Positions 11,464 through 22,089 of a stretch of 64,000 nt of DNA are shown here, in pieces; the stretch's first letter is position 1, and the number at the start of each line of letters is the position of its first letter. The position numbers and the translations under genes were made by a program. The notes beneath the pieces are model-generated. The model saw only the letters and a list, made by a program, of their open reading frames with translations, was not told the origin of the DNA and made no database searches. The stretch spans positions 13,064,517 to 13,128,516 of the forward strand of contig OX442318.1 in NCBI GenBank assembly GCA_949358305.1. The letters run 5' to 3'. This stretch comes from Strigamia acuminata (taxonomy: Eukaryota > Arthropoda > Chilopoda > Geophilomorpha > Linotaeniidae).

Positions 11464-12957
11464 ATGGGTTCAAATAAGCATCATTCTAAACGAAGTCATC
11501 GTCGGCATCGACGAAGTTCCAGCTCCAGCTCGTCCACCTCAACGGAGGGAGAACAGCGTCGTTCCGCCGAACGGAATTTGATGAGGTTGCAACAAATTGC
11601 ACCTGTGCCGACGTTCAACCTGACGCCGCTTCAATTGGCCGCGCTGAATTGGATTGGCTCGCACCCGGAATGCCTTCCGCTCGATATGCAAGCAAATGCG
11701 CCGTTGCCAACGGAAGTTCTTCCTGGGATAAGTGCCCAGCTGACCATTTCTGAGCCAGCTCCAATGGCCCAACTGGCCCCGCTCGCGCAAGTGGTACGCC
11801 CGCCGACTAACATCATCAGTGTCCCGTTGGCTCCACACACGTCAGTGTTCCAACCACCCGTAGCAAGTGTTCCGCCGACCGTCGCGAATACTTCCGCCGT
11901 CAGTGCCCCAGTTACCCCTGTAGCTGCGAATCCAGGATGGATTCCCGCCGGAGCAGAGTCGTCTGCCTCCTCGTCTGGATGGACGGAACCTCCGCCAGGA
12001 GCTTTTCGGCTGCCCGCGTCGACGGCCCGTCCCAACGCGCAGCGCATGGCTTATAAAGCCAAGAAGAAGGACGAGGCGGCCCAAAAGCGCCGTGAGCAGT
12101 GTGCGCGGGATATTGCGCAGGGAATTCCCCACGACAATATTGTCACCGACCAAGCGACGGAGACCATCTGTCCGTTTTGTGTAGGTTGTGGTTGGTGTTG
12201 CGGTGCTTCCGCCGGCTCTTCTCTTATGAGATGCCCCAACTGCCGAGGCACGAAGGTGCGACCGCGCTCAGAGCCCTGGCGCCAGGAGGTGGAACCCCAC
12301 GTCGTGAAGGGAATGAAGACAAACGAGAAGAGATGTTGGGCTCACTGCCCAACCTGTCGCGTGTTTCTCAACGCTCGAGGAGAAGCCGTCTACATCGACC
12401 CCAGATTCCTCACGAAGGAACGAGCAGCTGCCAATGCGGGTTTAACGGTCGAAGCCTTTCGACATCCGCCTTCATCGACCGCATCAGAGATTTCGGAGGA
12501 AACGGTGCAAGAGGTTGAGAGCGTCGAGGAAGAAATGGTCACTCGTCCGAGAACCATGTCTCGTGGACGAGGATGTCTTACACTGGACAGAGCTAAAGCA
12601 ATTGCCCAGGAGCAGCAACAAAACATCGTCGCCCGTGGACGAGCCCGTCGGCTCCAGAAGATTGTGTCGGAGCAAGGTAAACAACCGGAGGTTCCTCCAG
12701 TGGCCAAGTCGGATATTTCCGACGAGTCAAAGTACGAGGATGCCGAGGAAAACCCGATTTCCATCGTTGACTTCGTGGCTGATCTTTTGGAAGATTTGCC
12801 GTTCCCTCCACCGAGTCCGGAGGAAGTGGAAAAACCCGAGGAAGCCGTATTTTCCGCCGTCTCCACCGAGGCAACTGAAGAATCTTCGGATTTCCTAACT
12901 TCGACCGAAATTGAGAAACCGGTTGAGAAGTCGACCGACGTCGAGAAGAAGGAGTAG
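11464..12957 (+). CDS. ORF3 of Gyp-1: cysteine-rich, SR-rich accessory protein of unknown function
   Basis: A 497-codon uninterrupted frame in the position where errantiviruses carry env. It has no signal peptide or membrane segment, so it is not a conventional envelope. Residues 1-40 are basic and Ser/Arg-rich (RS-like). Residues 60-200 are Pro/Ala/Val-rich. Then comes a cysteine cluster (CPFCVGCGWCCG, MRCPNCRG, later CWAHCPTC), suggesting one or two zinc-binding modules with a loose DnaJ-zinc-finger look. After that are an acidic segment, an RGRAR-rich stretch, and a Pro/Glu-rich tail. Base composition is clearly GC-richer than gag-pol. The start is chosen because a splice acceptor lies just before this ATG. 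Copy 2 carries the same protein with scattered substitutions, so the frame has been kept. I recognise no family. Confidence 0.85.
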   Translation: MGSNKHHSKRSHRRHRRSSSSSSSTSTEGEQRRSAERNLMRLQQIAPVPTFNLTPLQLAALNWIGSHPECLPLDMQANAPLPTEVLPGISAQLTISEPAPMAQLAPLAQVVRPPTNIISVPLAPHTSVFQPPVASVPPTVANTSAVSAPVTPVAANPGWIPAGAESSASSSGWTEPPPGAFRLPASTARPNAQRMAYKAKKKDEAAQKRREQCARDIAQGIPHDNIVTDQATETICPFCVGCGWCCGASAGSSLMRCPNCRGTKVRPRSEPWRQEVEPHVVKGMKTNEKRCWAHCPTCRVFLNARGEAVYIDPRFLTKERAAANAGLTVEAFRHPPSSTASEISEETVQEVESVEEEMVTRPRTMSRGRGCLTLDRAKAIAQEQQQNIVARGRARRLQKIVSEQGKQPEVPPVAKSDISDESKYEDAEENPISIVDFVADLLEDLPFPPPSPEEVEKPEEAVFSAVSTEATEESSDFLTSTEIEKPVEKSTDVEKKE

Positions 12958-13672
12958 AGATTAACATTTGTTTTTTCGAGTGGATATTTTACGTTGTAAA
13001 ATATGCCAAGTGTTGTCTGTTGTGTTTTCAAGTGAAATTTCGTTATTTTCGAATTAAGAATAATTTGTTTAAATGTTTGAAGATTTTTGAACTAATTATT
13101 AATATTCCTAAGAATAAGTTTAATTTGAAAATTGGATTCAAGTTTGAATTCAATTTATTTTGTTGATCTTGATTATTTTCATAATTAGATATGTTTGAAT
13201 TACATAAAGAATTGTGTGTTTTGTTTTTACTTTGATCAAAGTTAAGAGACTTCGAGTTGAAGTCAGTTTTCATTTTTATAACAATCGTAATAAAGAATGA
13301 TTCGTAGTTTAGATTTGATAAATAAAATTTGCATAAATTTATTTAAGGTCTCATCTAAGTTATATAAACTGCGGAGAAGTTTAATTTTTGATCAGAGAAG
13401 TTAAGATTTCCATCGAAATCCGCACTGTCGAACATGAGTACAAGTTCGGACGAGTTCATTTCGTTGCTTGGCAACCGGGAGATGTGCTGTGCGGGAAAGC
13501 CGATTAGTCTAATCGTTCTACGATGTTTCTGAAAGAAAGCAGTTGATTAATTTTGAATAAATTAAAAGAATACGAGTTTTTTGATAATTCAATAGAATTT
13601 GGTGAACATTTCTTAAGATATTAAGAATGACAATTAAAGAGTTGGAAACTCTATGCTTGTCACCGGGGGATG
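12958..13672 (+). other. 3' untranslated part of Gyp-1 copy 1, ending in the PPT
   Basis: AT-rich and without ORFs. GTTGCTTGGCAAC at 13463-13475 is a second X-box-like near-palindrome. The sequence ends in CACCGGGGGATG, directly against the 3' LTR, in the position of the polypurine tract that primes plus-strand DNA. Confidence 0.65.
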
Positions 13673-15220
13673 TGTGACGGTTATAAAACCGTATTATCCA
13701 ATGTTCACACTAGGTGGCGCTGTTTATCTAACGCGCGCAGTTTAAACTCGATAAAGTTGCGAGATATATTAAATAGTTAATATAATATGGCGAATAAAAT
13801 ATACAGTATTTTATTAAACCTGATTACGTATTATTTACTTGAGATATTGATTCTGTCGAATCAATATCCTGTTGTACTTACCTTTTTGAAGAGAACCAAT
13901 TGGACTCTTCTGGACCCAGTTCAATATTAGGTCCGGACTTGTGATCCACGAATCCATGGATTCTGACGTCTGATTGGCTGTCGCTAATCTGATTGTTCTC
14001 TCGAACTATATAAGCTCTGGTTTTCCACCAGACCTTCGGCTTGTTTTCTGTATGTTTGTATGTATTGTTGGTTATCGTTTGATTTCTCTCTTTCTTATCG
14101 ACACATCGGGCCCCCTCGTTGTCTCAGTCAATATGTATTCAATACTATTGTGCTATTCTTCGTTGTAGCGTCATTTCGGGAAGACTAACTCCGGTAACCA
14201 AATAGTCCCGTAGCGCTAGCCAGCTGTTCTAAGGAGCAGTAGGATTTCGTACGGTGACATAGTATATCGTCCATGCACGGGATTGATTAACACCGTTAAA
14301 CAAATATCAAATTAAATGATCGGTGATAGTCGCATCTATTTGCGAGATTCTCCGATCATAGGTCAGATGCTCTGCCAGAGCACATATGCGGGAAGTCAAA
14401 CCCGTCAAACAAATGCGGGCAAACTATTTTCCCAGGGTTCCGATGCAGTGCATTGGCCCTTCCGTTAAGTGGGCAAGACTTGTCCGAGGTCGGTAAAAGC
14501 CTTATTCACAGGCGACGCACCGGGTTGGTGGCCCGTGAGCAATTGCATTCATACCTTGCGCTAAACAAACACTCGGGTATTGGTAATGCCGATCTGGTAG
14601 TCCCCCAGGAACTGTTTACCCAGTGGTTGGTACCACTGAAAGCGACTCGTCGCAGAAAACAAATACCCGGCGCCTGATCACGAGATCTTGTCGTCGTAAG
14701 GCATGCTGGCGGATGGAGTCTCAACAACTCCCGCGATGGTCCCCTCGACTGTCGTGACTGTCCCCGCCCATAGAATAACAATATAACAATTCATTTGTTA
14801 TATTACACTAATATTGTTTTGTTGAATTGAATATGGAATATTCTAATGAATATTCCCGACCGAATACGAAGGACTCTTCGTATTAATAGATATCCGAGCT
14901 GCGGGACCGAATACGTCTCCGTAGCGCTAACTGTGACGATGCCGCAAAGTCAGCCGCACCACTCGAACAGCATCGCCCGGAACCTCAACCAGTGTAGCCG
15001 CCGTTACACTTATCCAGAACCCCAACTCCAGTTGTAATGTTAATAAACATGTAATTATATCACACAAAATCGTAAGTTGTTATATTTGATCACATATTCA
15101 CGTTGTACAGACTTCCGTAGCTTATCTCGGTTAGGTTATTTCTAGTTGTAGAAATGTCTTGTCTAAACCGATTTATCTCTTGTAATGGCTAATTATTCAG
15201 CCAAAAGTAGAATCGTCACA
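13673..15220 (+). repeat. 3' LTR of Gyp-1 copy 1 (1548 bp)
   Basis: Same length as the 5' LTR with about five visible substitutions. It ends TCGTCACA, followed by the AGCT target duplication at 15221-15224. The 250 bases from 15225 to 15470 are host DNA, with the 3' flank of the L1 gene and no other feature. Confidence 0.95.
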
Positions 15221-15536
15221 AGCTTGTAAAATGTATGGATTTATCACCAGATGGCGAACATAATTCCAAACTACAGACATTTGATCCTACAGCTGACTAT
15301 ATTCCTACATGAAATGCTTCCAAATTTTGATTTTCTAAATTTCCAAGTAGAAATCAAGTAGAAAAACAACAAGATAAAAACGACAATTACTGGTTGACAC
15401 GGCACATTTCACATTTTAATTTAAAATACAAAAAATGGATTTAATGCAGACACAGCCTCTAACATCTCCTTTAGTCACTATCATCGCTGTAATCGCTATC
15501 ATCGCTACCATCGCTACCATCGCTACCATCGCTGCC

Positions 15537-15690
15537 GTTGCTTTCATCGCTGTCGTTGCTTTCATCGCTGTCGTTGCTTTCATCGCTGTCGTTGCTTTCA
15601 TCGCTGTCGTTGCTTTCATCGCTGTCGTTGCTTTCATCGCTGTCGTTGCTTTCATCGCTGTCGTTGCTTTCATCGCTGTCATCATCGCCA
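15537..15690 (-). repeat. 18-bp minisatellite inside L1, encoding SNDSDE repeats
   Basis: About eight near-perfect copies of an 18-base unit (plus strand GTTGCTTTCATCGCTGTC) are followed by 9-base variants (ATCGCTACC). All keep the reading frame and give a strongly acidic tail. None of the paralogues in this window has it. Confidence 0.9.
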
Positions 15691-16914
15691 AAACCTTCGA
15701 AGCTAAAAAATATGATTTTCACGTTCACGCCGTATTTCTCGGTCGTTTGCTGCGTCAAATGAGCGTCAAAAAGTTGTTTTCTGGTCTCGTTAAAATCCAA
15801 CTTGACCTCCAACTCAACCAGAGAATCGATTTTCAACAGATACTCAACCCCCGACGGTCCCAACAGATCGCAGAAACTAATTTCCAAACGTTTCAGTTTC
15901 TTCGTCGCCATCACACGAGCCAACTCGCGCGCTGTTTTGTTGCTAAAACCGAAACAGTCGCAAAAAACAAGTTTCTCGACATTAGGACACATGTCCAACA
16001 CCTCAAACAGATGCCCCGAAGAGATCCAGCCATCCACCGGGTCGCTCAGGTAGAATTCAACCAATTTATATAAATACAAACCGCGCAAACAAACCCGATC
16101 GAACGTCTCGTTTTCCATCTCGAGCGACGCGCCCGCGTGCGACCGCATGTGAACGTGTAATGTGTTCAGCTTCTTGAATTTCGTCAGTGTGTGCAGCATT
16201 TTGGGTGTAAAAACTTAACAACTGACGTCGATTCTGGTCACTTTAGGACACGTGAGCACGCCGATGTCCATCTCATCCTCGATGGCGTCGTCGGGAGCCT
16301 CGAACACCAATTTTGTGATGTTGTATTGCTGCGGTGGCGCGTCGATCGGCAGGAGCGCTTTGAGCCAGCTCGAGTCGTAAACGTCCAAGTCTTCGATCGA
16401 TTTCATTGTGGTCAATATCAAGCGGAAGCAGTCCATCGAAACGCCCTCGGCGTACCATTTGAGCACTCGCAACGATTTCCTGAGCGTGGAGTCTTCTGCG
16501 CACAGTTTTCGTACGAAATGTTCGGTGGTTCTGAGGGCGACGGCAAGCTCAACGAGTGGCATCTGGGCGATGTACGTCACCGCGTCGTCTTGGATTACAC
16601 ACCCGGAAAGATGTAGTTTTCGTAGATTGGGCAAAGTCTGGCATATTTGTTGGCAAGCAGTGGCCGTGAGTGCACTTTTCCAGGGCAGTTTTAACGCTGT
16701 CAGGTTCTACGCGATGTAAGATAGATGTGCAATTTAGAACAATTCAAAGGAAACAAATGTTTTAAGGAATTTCGCACACGGCAGTGGTGCCTTATTGCAT
16801 GTTTTTTTGAGTTTTCGATTAATGTGCACCAAATTTTTTTTAAACGTGGAAATGCGTACATTTTTTGGCCAATAAAGCAGTTTTGTGTCTGAAACATGTA
16901 TGTTTTGGTTAAAA

Positions 16915-17240
16915 AATGTATTTTTTTCTGATAATGCAATTTTTTTTCAGAAATGCATTTTTTCAGAAAATGCTTTTTTTTTCAGAAAATGCTTTTTTTT
17001 TCAGAAAATGCATTTTTTTTCCTGAAAATGCAATTTTTTCACATCAAAAGGCAAATCTTTCGCCTCAAAATGCAATTTTTTTTCTTGAAAATGCATTTTT
17101 TTTCTAAAAATGCAATTTTTTCACATCAAAAAGCAATTTTTTCACATCAAAAAGCAATTTTTTCACCTCAAGATGAAATTTTTCTGCATCAAAATCCATT
17201 TTCTTGCCAGCAAATGCATATTTTTAGCTTAATGATGCAC
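16915..17240. repeat. T-rich low-complexity tract with repeated CAGAAAATGCATTTTTT motif (L1 intron 2)
   Basis: At least ten loose copies of a motif of the type (C)AAAATGCA(A/T)TTTTTT occupy most of intron 2. Related tracts lie at 41840-41960, 54910-54955, 57100-57210 and 58371-58485, each in an intron or flank of another member of the LRR family. ORFs here are artefacts of the homopolymers. Confidence 0.7.
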
Positions 17241-17896
17241 TTTTCTGTACAAAAAAAGAAGAAAGAAGAAAGAAAAAAAAAGCCAATTCTCAATATTTAA
17301 CACTCGGTCTATTCTCTTATTTCACAATGTCTTATTTCTCTCTCTTTTTTTCAAGTGCGGCCACTGTGTGTGCAAATTAAGTCCTCCTTCAACACTCACC
17401 TTCAACTTGCGGCCACAAACTTTAAGCAAAAACTCCAAATCAAACTCAACACTGGAAAAACTCATCATCAGCTCGCTCTGATTTTCATACACAAACGGAG
17501 CAACGTGCCACGCCTCTGGCTCGCGAACATCGGAGTCCCAAAACCACGGGATCACGAACGTGTTCAGCATTTCGTCACGAACAGTAAAGGCTAAATCAGA
17601 CCGTGTCATATTTAAAAACAGATCCACAAATCCAAGTTTCACTTACGTAGTTTATCGAAATACGTGATTAATTGTACAATGTTTTTTATTTGCACGTCGT
17701 TCATTTCTTCAACGTTCCGTTGAATCAAACACCGAAAAAGAACTTGAATAGCCGCGTCTGTTAATGTCTGCATTCTTGCTCAATAAATTCTAATAGTGAC
17801 AAATTTTGCTTTGGTTTCTTCTTTTTTTCTAGTTTCTGAACTGATGCTTGTAAATTTTTATATTTCTACATTTCTACCTGTTAAGTTTCAACAATA

Positions 17897-17910
17897 GTTG
17901 CTGCAGCAAC
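17897..17910 (-). promoter_or_regulatory. Conserved upstream palindrome, L1 copy
   Basis: GTTGCTGCAGCAAC, a perfect 14-base palindrome 124 bp upstream of the L1 ATG. Versions of it lie upstream of every exon-1 start of this gene family in the window, embedded in a longer conserved flank. Confidence 0.5.
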
Positions 17911-17939
17911 AAGGGAACAAAACACAACAATATGCTATT

Positions 17940-18017
17940 GATCAAAATATCCACTAATTCGCATTGAATGATACACCTAAAAAGAATTCGACTCGCCATG
18001 TCCGCTAATGTCAGCAT
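17940..18017 (-). pseudogene. Orphan exon 1 of the LRR family (L1')
   Basis: From ATG at 18017 the minus strand gives a start like that of L1 exon 1 (shared ILFRC and IQ residues) and then loses similarity. No exons 2-3 follow before L1. With its own upstream palindrome at 18100, it looks like the surviving 5' end of a tandem copy. Confidence 0.55.
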
Positions 18018-18099
18018 TTTTGTTCCGCAGATGATATTCCGACGTAATATTTTGGTTTGGTTCGATTACATATTTTGACATTCTATTCTTCCAATAATA

Positions 18100-18113
18100 G
18101 TTACTGCAGCAAC
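18100..18113 (-). promoter_or_regulatory. Conserved upstream palindrome, L1' copy
   Basis: GTTACTGCAGCAAC, 83 bp upstream of the orphan exon-1 ATG, in the same flank context as the other copies. Confidence 0.5.
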
Positions 18114-18253
18114 AGATAAACAATCGTTGAAATGTTAAACAAATAATAAGCGGGGTATAATTCGTCCAAAATGGCGACTGGTATTTAACATCTGCTTTGT
18201 TTACTCAAGAAGAGACATGAATTGCTAATAGAGGTTTGTGTGTGCTTTGTGTG

Positions 18254-19779
18254 TGTGACGATTCTACTTTTGGCTGAATAATTAGCCATTGCAAGAGATA
18301 AATCGGTTTAAACAAGACATTTCTACAACTAGAAATAACCTAACCGAGATAAGCTACGAATTCATGTGTCAAATGGAAATACAACGAAATAATACAACTT
18401 ACGGTTTTGCGCGATATAATTACATGTTTATTAACATTACAACTGGGTTGGGGTTCTGGATAAGTGTAACGGCGGCTACACTGGTTGAGGATCCGGGCGA
18501 TGCTGTTCGAGTGGTGCGGCTGACTTTGCGGCATCGTCACAGTTAGCGCTACGGAGACGTATTCGGTCCCGCAGCTCGGATATCTATTGATACGAAGAGT
18601 CCTTCGTATTTAGTCGGGAATATTCATTAGAATATTCCGTATTCAAATCAATAAACAATATTAGTGTAATATAACAAATGAATTGTTATATTGTTATTCT
18701 ATGGGCGGGGACAGTCACGACAGTCGAGGGGACCATCGCGGGAGTTGTTGAGACTCCATCCGCCAGCATGCCTTACGACGACAAGATCTCGTGATCAGGC
18801 GCCGGGTATTTGTTTTCTGCAACGAGTCGCTTTCAGTGGTACCAACCACTGGGTAAACAGTTCCTGGGGGACTACCAGATCGGCATTACCAATACCCGAG
18901 TGTTTGTTTAGCGCAAGGTATGAATGCAATTGCTCACGGGCCACCAACCCGGTGCGTTGCCTGTGAATAAGGCTTTTACCGACCTCGGACAAGTCTTGCC
19001 CACTTAACGGAAGGGCCAATGCACTGCACCGGAACCCTGGGAATACGGGTTGCCCGCATTTGTTTGACGGGTTTGACTTCCCGTATATGTGCTCTGGCAG
19101 AGCATCTGACCTATGATCGGAGAATCTCGCAAATAGATGCGACTATCACCGATCATATAATTTGATATTTGTTTAACGGTGTTAATCATCCCGTGCATGG
19201 GCGATATACTATGTCACCGTACGAAATCCTACTGCTCCTTAGAACAGCTGGCTAGCGCTACGGGACTATTTGGTTACCGGAGTTAGTCTTCCCGAAATGA
19301 CGCTACAACAAACAATATCCATTAGGATGAGAGACGAGGGGGCCCGATGTGTCGATAAGAAAGAGAGAAATCAAACGATAACCAACAATACATACAAACA
19401 TACAGAAAACAAGCCGAAGGTCTGGTGGAAAACCAGAGCTTATATAGTTTGAGAGAACAATCAGATTAGCGACAGCCAATCAGACGTCAGAATCCATGGA
19501 TTCGTGGATCACTAGTCCGGACCTAATATTGAACTGGGTCCAGAAGAGTCCAATTGGTTCTCTTCAAAAGGTAAGTACAACAGGATATTGATTCGACAGA
19601 ATCAATATCTCAAGTAAATAATACGTAATCAGGTTTAATAAAATACTGTATATTTTATTCGCAATATTATATTAACTATTTAATATAACTCGCAACTTTA
19701 TCGAGTTTAAACTGCGCGCGTTAGATAAACAGCGCCATCTAGTGTGAACATTGGCTAATACGGTTTTATAACCGTCACA
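18254..19779 (-). repeat. 3' LTR of Gyp-1 copy 2 (1526 bp)
   Basis: Minus-strand ends are TGTGACGG (at 19779) and TCGTCACA (at 18254). It differs from the copy-1 LTR mainly by a 22-bp length change near the middle. The adjacent PPT (minus-strand CACCGGGGGATG) lies at 19780-19791. Confidence 0.93.
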
Positions 19780-20489
19780 CATCCCCCGGTGACAAGCATA
19801 GAGTTCCCAACTCTCTAATTGTCATTCTTAATATCTTAAGAAATGTTCACCAAATTCTATTGAATTGTAAGACTCAACTCGTACCGTTTAATTTATTCAA
19901 AATTAATCAACTATTCCTTTTAGAAACATCGCACAACGATTAAACTAATCGGCTTTTCCGTACAGCACATCTCCCGGTTGCTAAGCAACGAAATGAACTC
20001 GTCCGAACTTGCACTCATGTTCGACAACGCGGATTTCGAAGGAAATCTTAACTTCTCTGACCAAGGAAATAAATTAGATGAGATATTAAATAAATTTTAT
20101 GCAAAACTTTATTTATCAAATCTAAACTACGAATCATTCTTTATTACGATTGTCATAAAAATGAAAACTGACTTCAACTCGAAGTCTTTTAAACTTTGAT
20201 CAAAGTGAAAACAAAACACACAAATTATTATGTAATTCAAAACACAACACATCTTATTATGATAATAATTAAGATCAACAAAATATAAATTGAATTCAAA
20301 CTTGAATCCAATTTTTAAAATCAAACTTATTCTCATGAATATTAATAATTAGTTCAAAAATCTTCAAACAATTAAACAAATTATTCTTAATTCGGAAATA
20401 ACCGAAATCACACTTGAAAACACGACAAACAACACTTGGCATATTTTAAACCTAAAATATCCACTCGGAAAAATAACAAATGTCAATTT
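19780..20489 (-). other. 3' untranslated part of Gyp-1 copy 2
   Basis: Counterpart of 12958-13672, AT-rich and without genes. It includes the X-box-like GTTGCTAAGCAAC at 19977-19989 and the PPT against the LTR. Short ORFs here are not conserved between copies. Confidence 0.6.
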
Positions 20490-21277
20490 CTACTCTTTCT
20501 TCTCGACGTCAGTCGACTTCTCAACTGGTTTCTCAACTTCGGCCGAAGTTAGGAAATCTGAAGATTCTTCAGTTGCTTCGGTGGAAACGGCGGAAAATAC
20601 TGCTTCCTCAGGTTTTTCCACTTCCTCCGCACTCGGTGGAGGGAACGGCAAATCTTCCAAAAGATCAGCCACGAAGTCGACGATGGAAATCGGGTTTTCC
20701 TCGGCATCCTCGTACTTCGACTCATCAGAAATATCCGACTTGGCCACTGGAGGAACCTCCGGTTGTTTACCTTGCTCCGACACAATCTTCTGGAGCCGAC
20801 GGGCTCGTCCACGGGCGACGATGTTTTGTCGCTGCTCCTGGGCAATTGCTTTAGCTCTGTCCAGTGTAAGGCATCCTCGTCCTCGAGACATGGTTCTCGG
20901 GCGAGCGACCATTTCTTCCTCGACGCTCTCAACCTCTTGTACCGTTTCCTCCGAAATCTCCGAGGCAGTCGATGAAGGCGGGTGTCGGAAAGCTTCAACC
21001 GTCAAACCTGCATTGGCAGCTGCTCGTTCCTTCGTGAGGAATCTGGGGTCGATGTAAACGGCTTCTCCTCGAGCGTTGAGAAATACTCGACAAATTGGGC
21101 AGTGAGCCCAACATCTCTTCTCATTCAGCTTCATCCCCTTCACGACTTGGGGCTCCACCTCCTTGCGCCAGGGCTCTGAGCGCGGTCGCACCTTCGTGCC
21201 TCGGCAGTTGGGGCATCTCATAAGAGAAGAGCCGGCGGAAGCACCGCAACACCAACCACAACCAACACAAAATAGAC
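20490..21277 (-). pseudogene. ORF3 of Gyp-1 copy 2, C-terminal part, cut off by Cop-1
   Basis: Encodes the cysteine cluster and everything after it, closely matching copy 1 up to the same stop. The upstream part lies beyond Cop-1 at 28570-29270. The codon interrupted lies just before the first CxxC. Read through from the Cop-1 LTR, the frame stays open to 21455 by chance. Confidence 0.9.
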
Positions 21278-21282
21278 AGATG

Positions 21283-21870
21283 TGTAGAACAGAGGGGCGC
21301 AGATATTGGCGAAATATCGCCGGGAAGCGTGCAAATGGCGTCGCAAATGTGCGACGGTTAATTCCGATAACGGAAATGGCGTCGCCGATGTTCGCAAATG
21401 AGCGACGAACGATACGCATCCGTATCGTGAGATGCGGCGCCGAAATACAATGCAAAGAAGTGTTTTACACTTATACAAACGTGTAAAACGAGTTAAAACA
21501 AAATATAATTCTATTTAATCATTGGAAATAAAATAAACTTACATATTGGAGAGAAAATTGGCAGGAAAGCTCTAACTGAGATGTCTGCCATCTTGGTTTG
21601 GAAATACAATGCAACTTGGGCACTCTGGTGCCAGATAACAGTATTAAAGTTAACAAAAGAATAAATCTTATAGATATAAACAGATATCATACGGAATTAC
21701 GTATGTGACAGCACGTATCATACGGAATTACGTATGTAACAGCATGAAACCGTTAACAAATGCCGTATTCGACATATACAAACAATAAATGTAATTAATA
21801 CATTGAACTAAACATCGAGATAATGGAAATCACATTTGGTATCGACAAATAAGTGGTCTTTTGACCAACA
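21283..21870 (-). repeat. 3' LTR of Cop-1 (588 bp)
   Basis: Identical by eye to 27977-28564. Directly adjoining it at 21871-21882 is the polypurine tract (minus strand GAAGAGGGGATT). Inside, two near-identical blocks around CATACGGAATTACGTATGT (about 21689 and 21718) form a short tandem repeat. Confidence 0.95.
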
Positions 21871-22089
21871 AATCCCCTCTTCGATAGCAAATGGGGGAAA
21901 AATACAAACAAATGCTGGAATTACAGCGTATTACATTCAGAAAAACAAATAATATGGGCGAATAATCAAGCCGGGTACTGATATTGAAGAACTCTTCACT
22001 AAGGAAGCCCGAGAATTCCCACTGAATTTGATTATCCTCAACTTTGGGAAAAATAACTTAGGAATGTCATTACAGAAGGTAGTGCAGTT

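Larger units (their letters stand above)
1261..15220 (+). mobile_element. Gyp-1 copy 1, nearly complete Ty3/gypsy LTR retrotransposon with a third ORF
   Basis: Two direct LTRs of equal length (1548 bp) begin TGTGACGG and end TCGTCACA, a short inverted repeat. AGCT lies on both sides (1257-1260 and 15221-15224), a 4-bp target duplication as seen in many gypsy elements. The internal part (2809-13672) reads primer-binding site, leader, gag, slippery site, pol in protease-RT-RNase H-integrase order (gypsy order), accessory ORF3 and PPT. By eye the LTRs differ at about five sites, so insertion was fairly recent. The copy carries one stop in gag (4631-4633) and one in pol (9685-9687). Without these the coding capacity would be complete. 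A second copy in opposite orientation lies 3 kb to the right. Confidence 0.95.
15471..17773 (-). pseudogene. L1, leucine-rich-repeat gene of a local family, with an internal stop and an acidic repeat tail
   Basis: Three exons: 17647-17773 (ATG at 17773), 17400-17590 and 15471-16706. Introns are GTAAGT...TTTAG (56 bp) and GTGAGT...GTAG (691 bp), in phase 1 and phase 0. The join keeps one frame until TAA at 16215-16217, where all paralogues have sense codons. The frame then reopens for 242 codons. Exons 1-2 encode a helical N-terminal region I do not recognise (it sits where F-box/LRR proteins have their F-box). Exon 3 encodes irregular leucine-rich repeats (for example LRKLHLSG and LKRLEISFCDLLGPSG). 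The C-terminus is unusual: eight SNDSDE units. It could be a truncated expressed gene, but I favour a pseudogene or a sequence error at one codon. Confidence 0.75.

Noticed and set aside
15435-16073. Plus-strand 212-codon ORF with repeated VAFIAV units
   Set aside because: It is the mirror of the SNDSDE minisatellite in L1. The hydrophobic repeats are an artefact of reading the opposite strand.
16900-17250. Tandem array resembling a regulatory or satellite array
   Set aside because: Units are too irregular and consist mainly of T homopolymers around ATGCA; described only as low-complexity.
21218-21486. Small ORFs crossing the Cop-1 LTR edge into ORF3
   Set aside because: They are readings across an insertion boundary; the same LTR sequence gives them again at 27928-28180.
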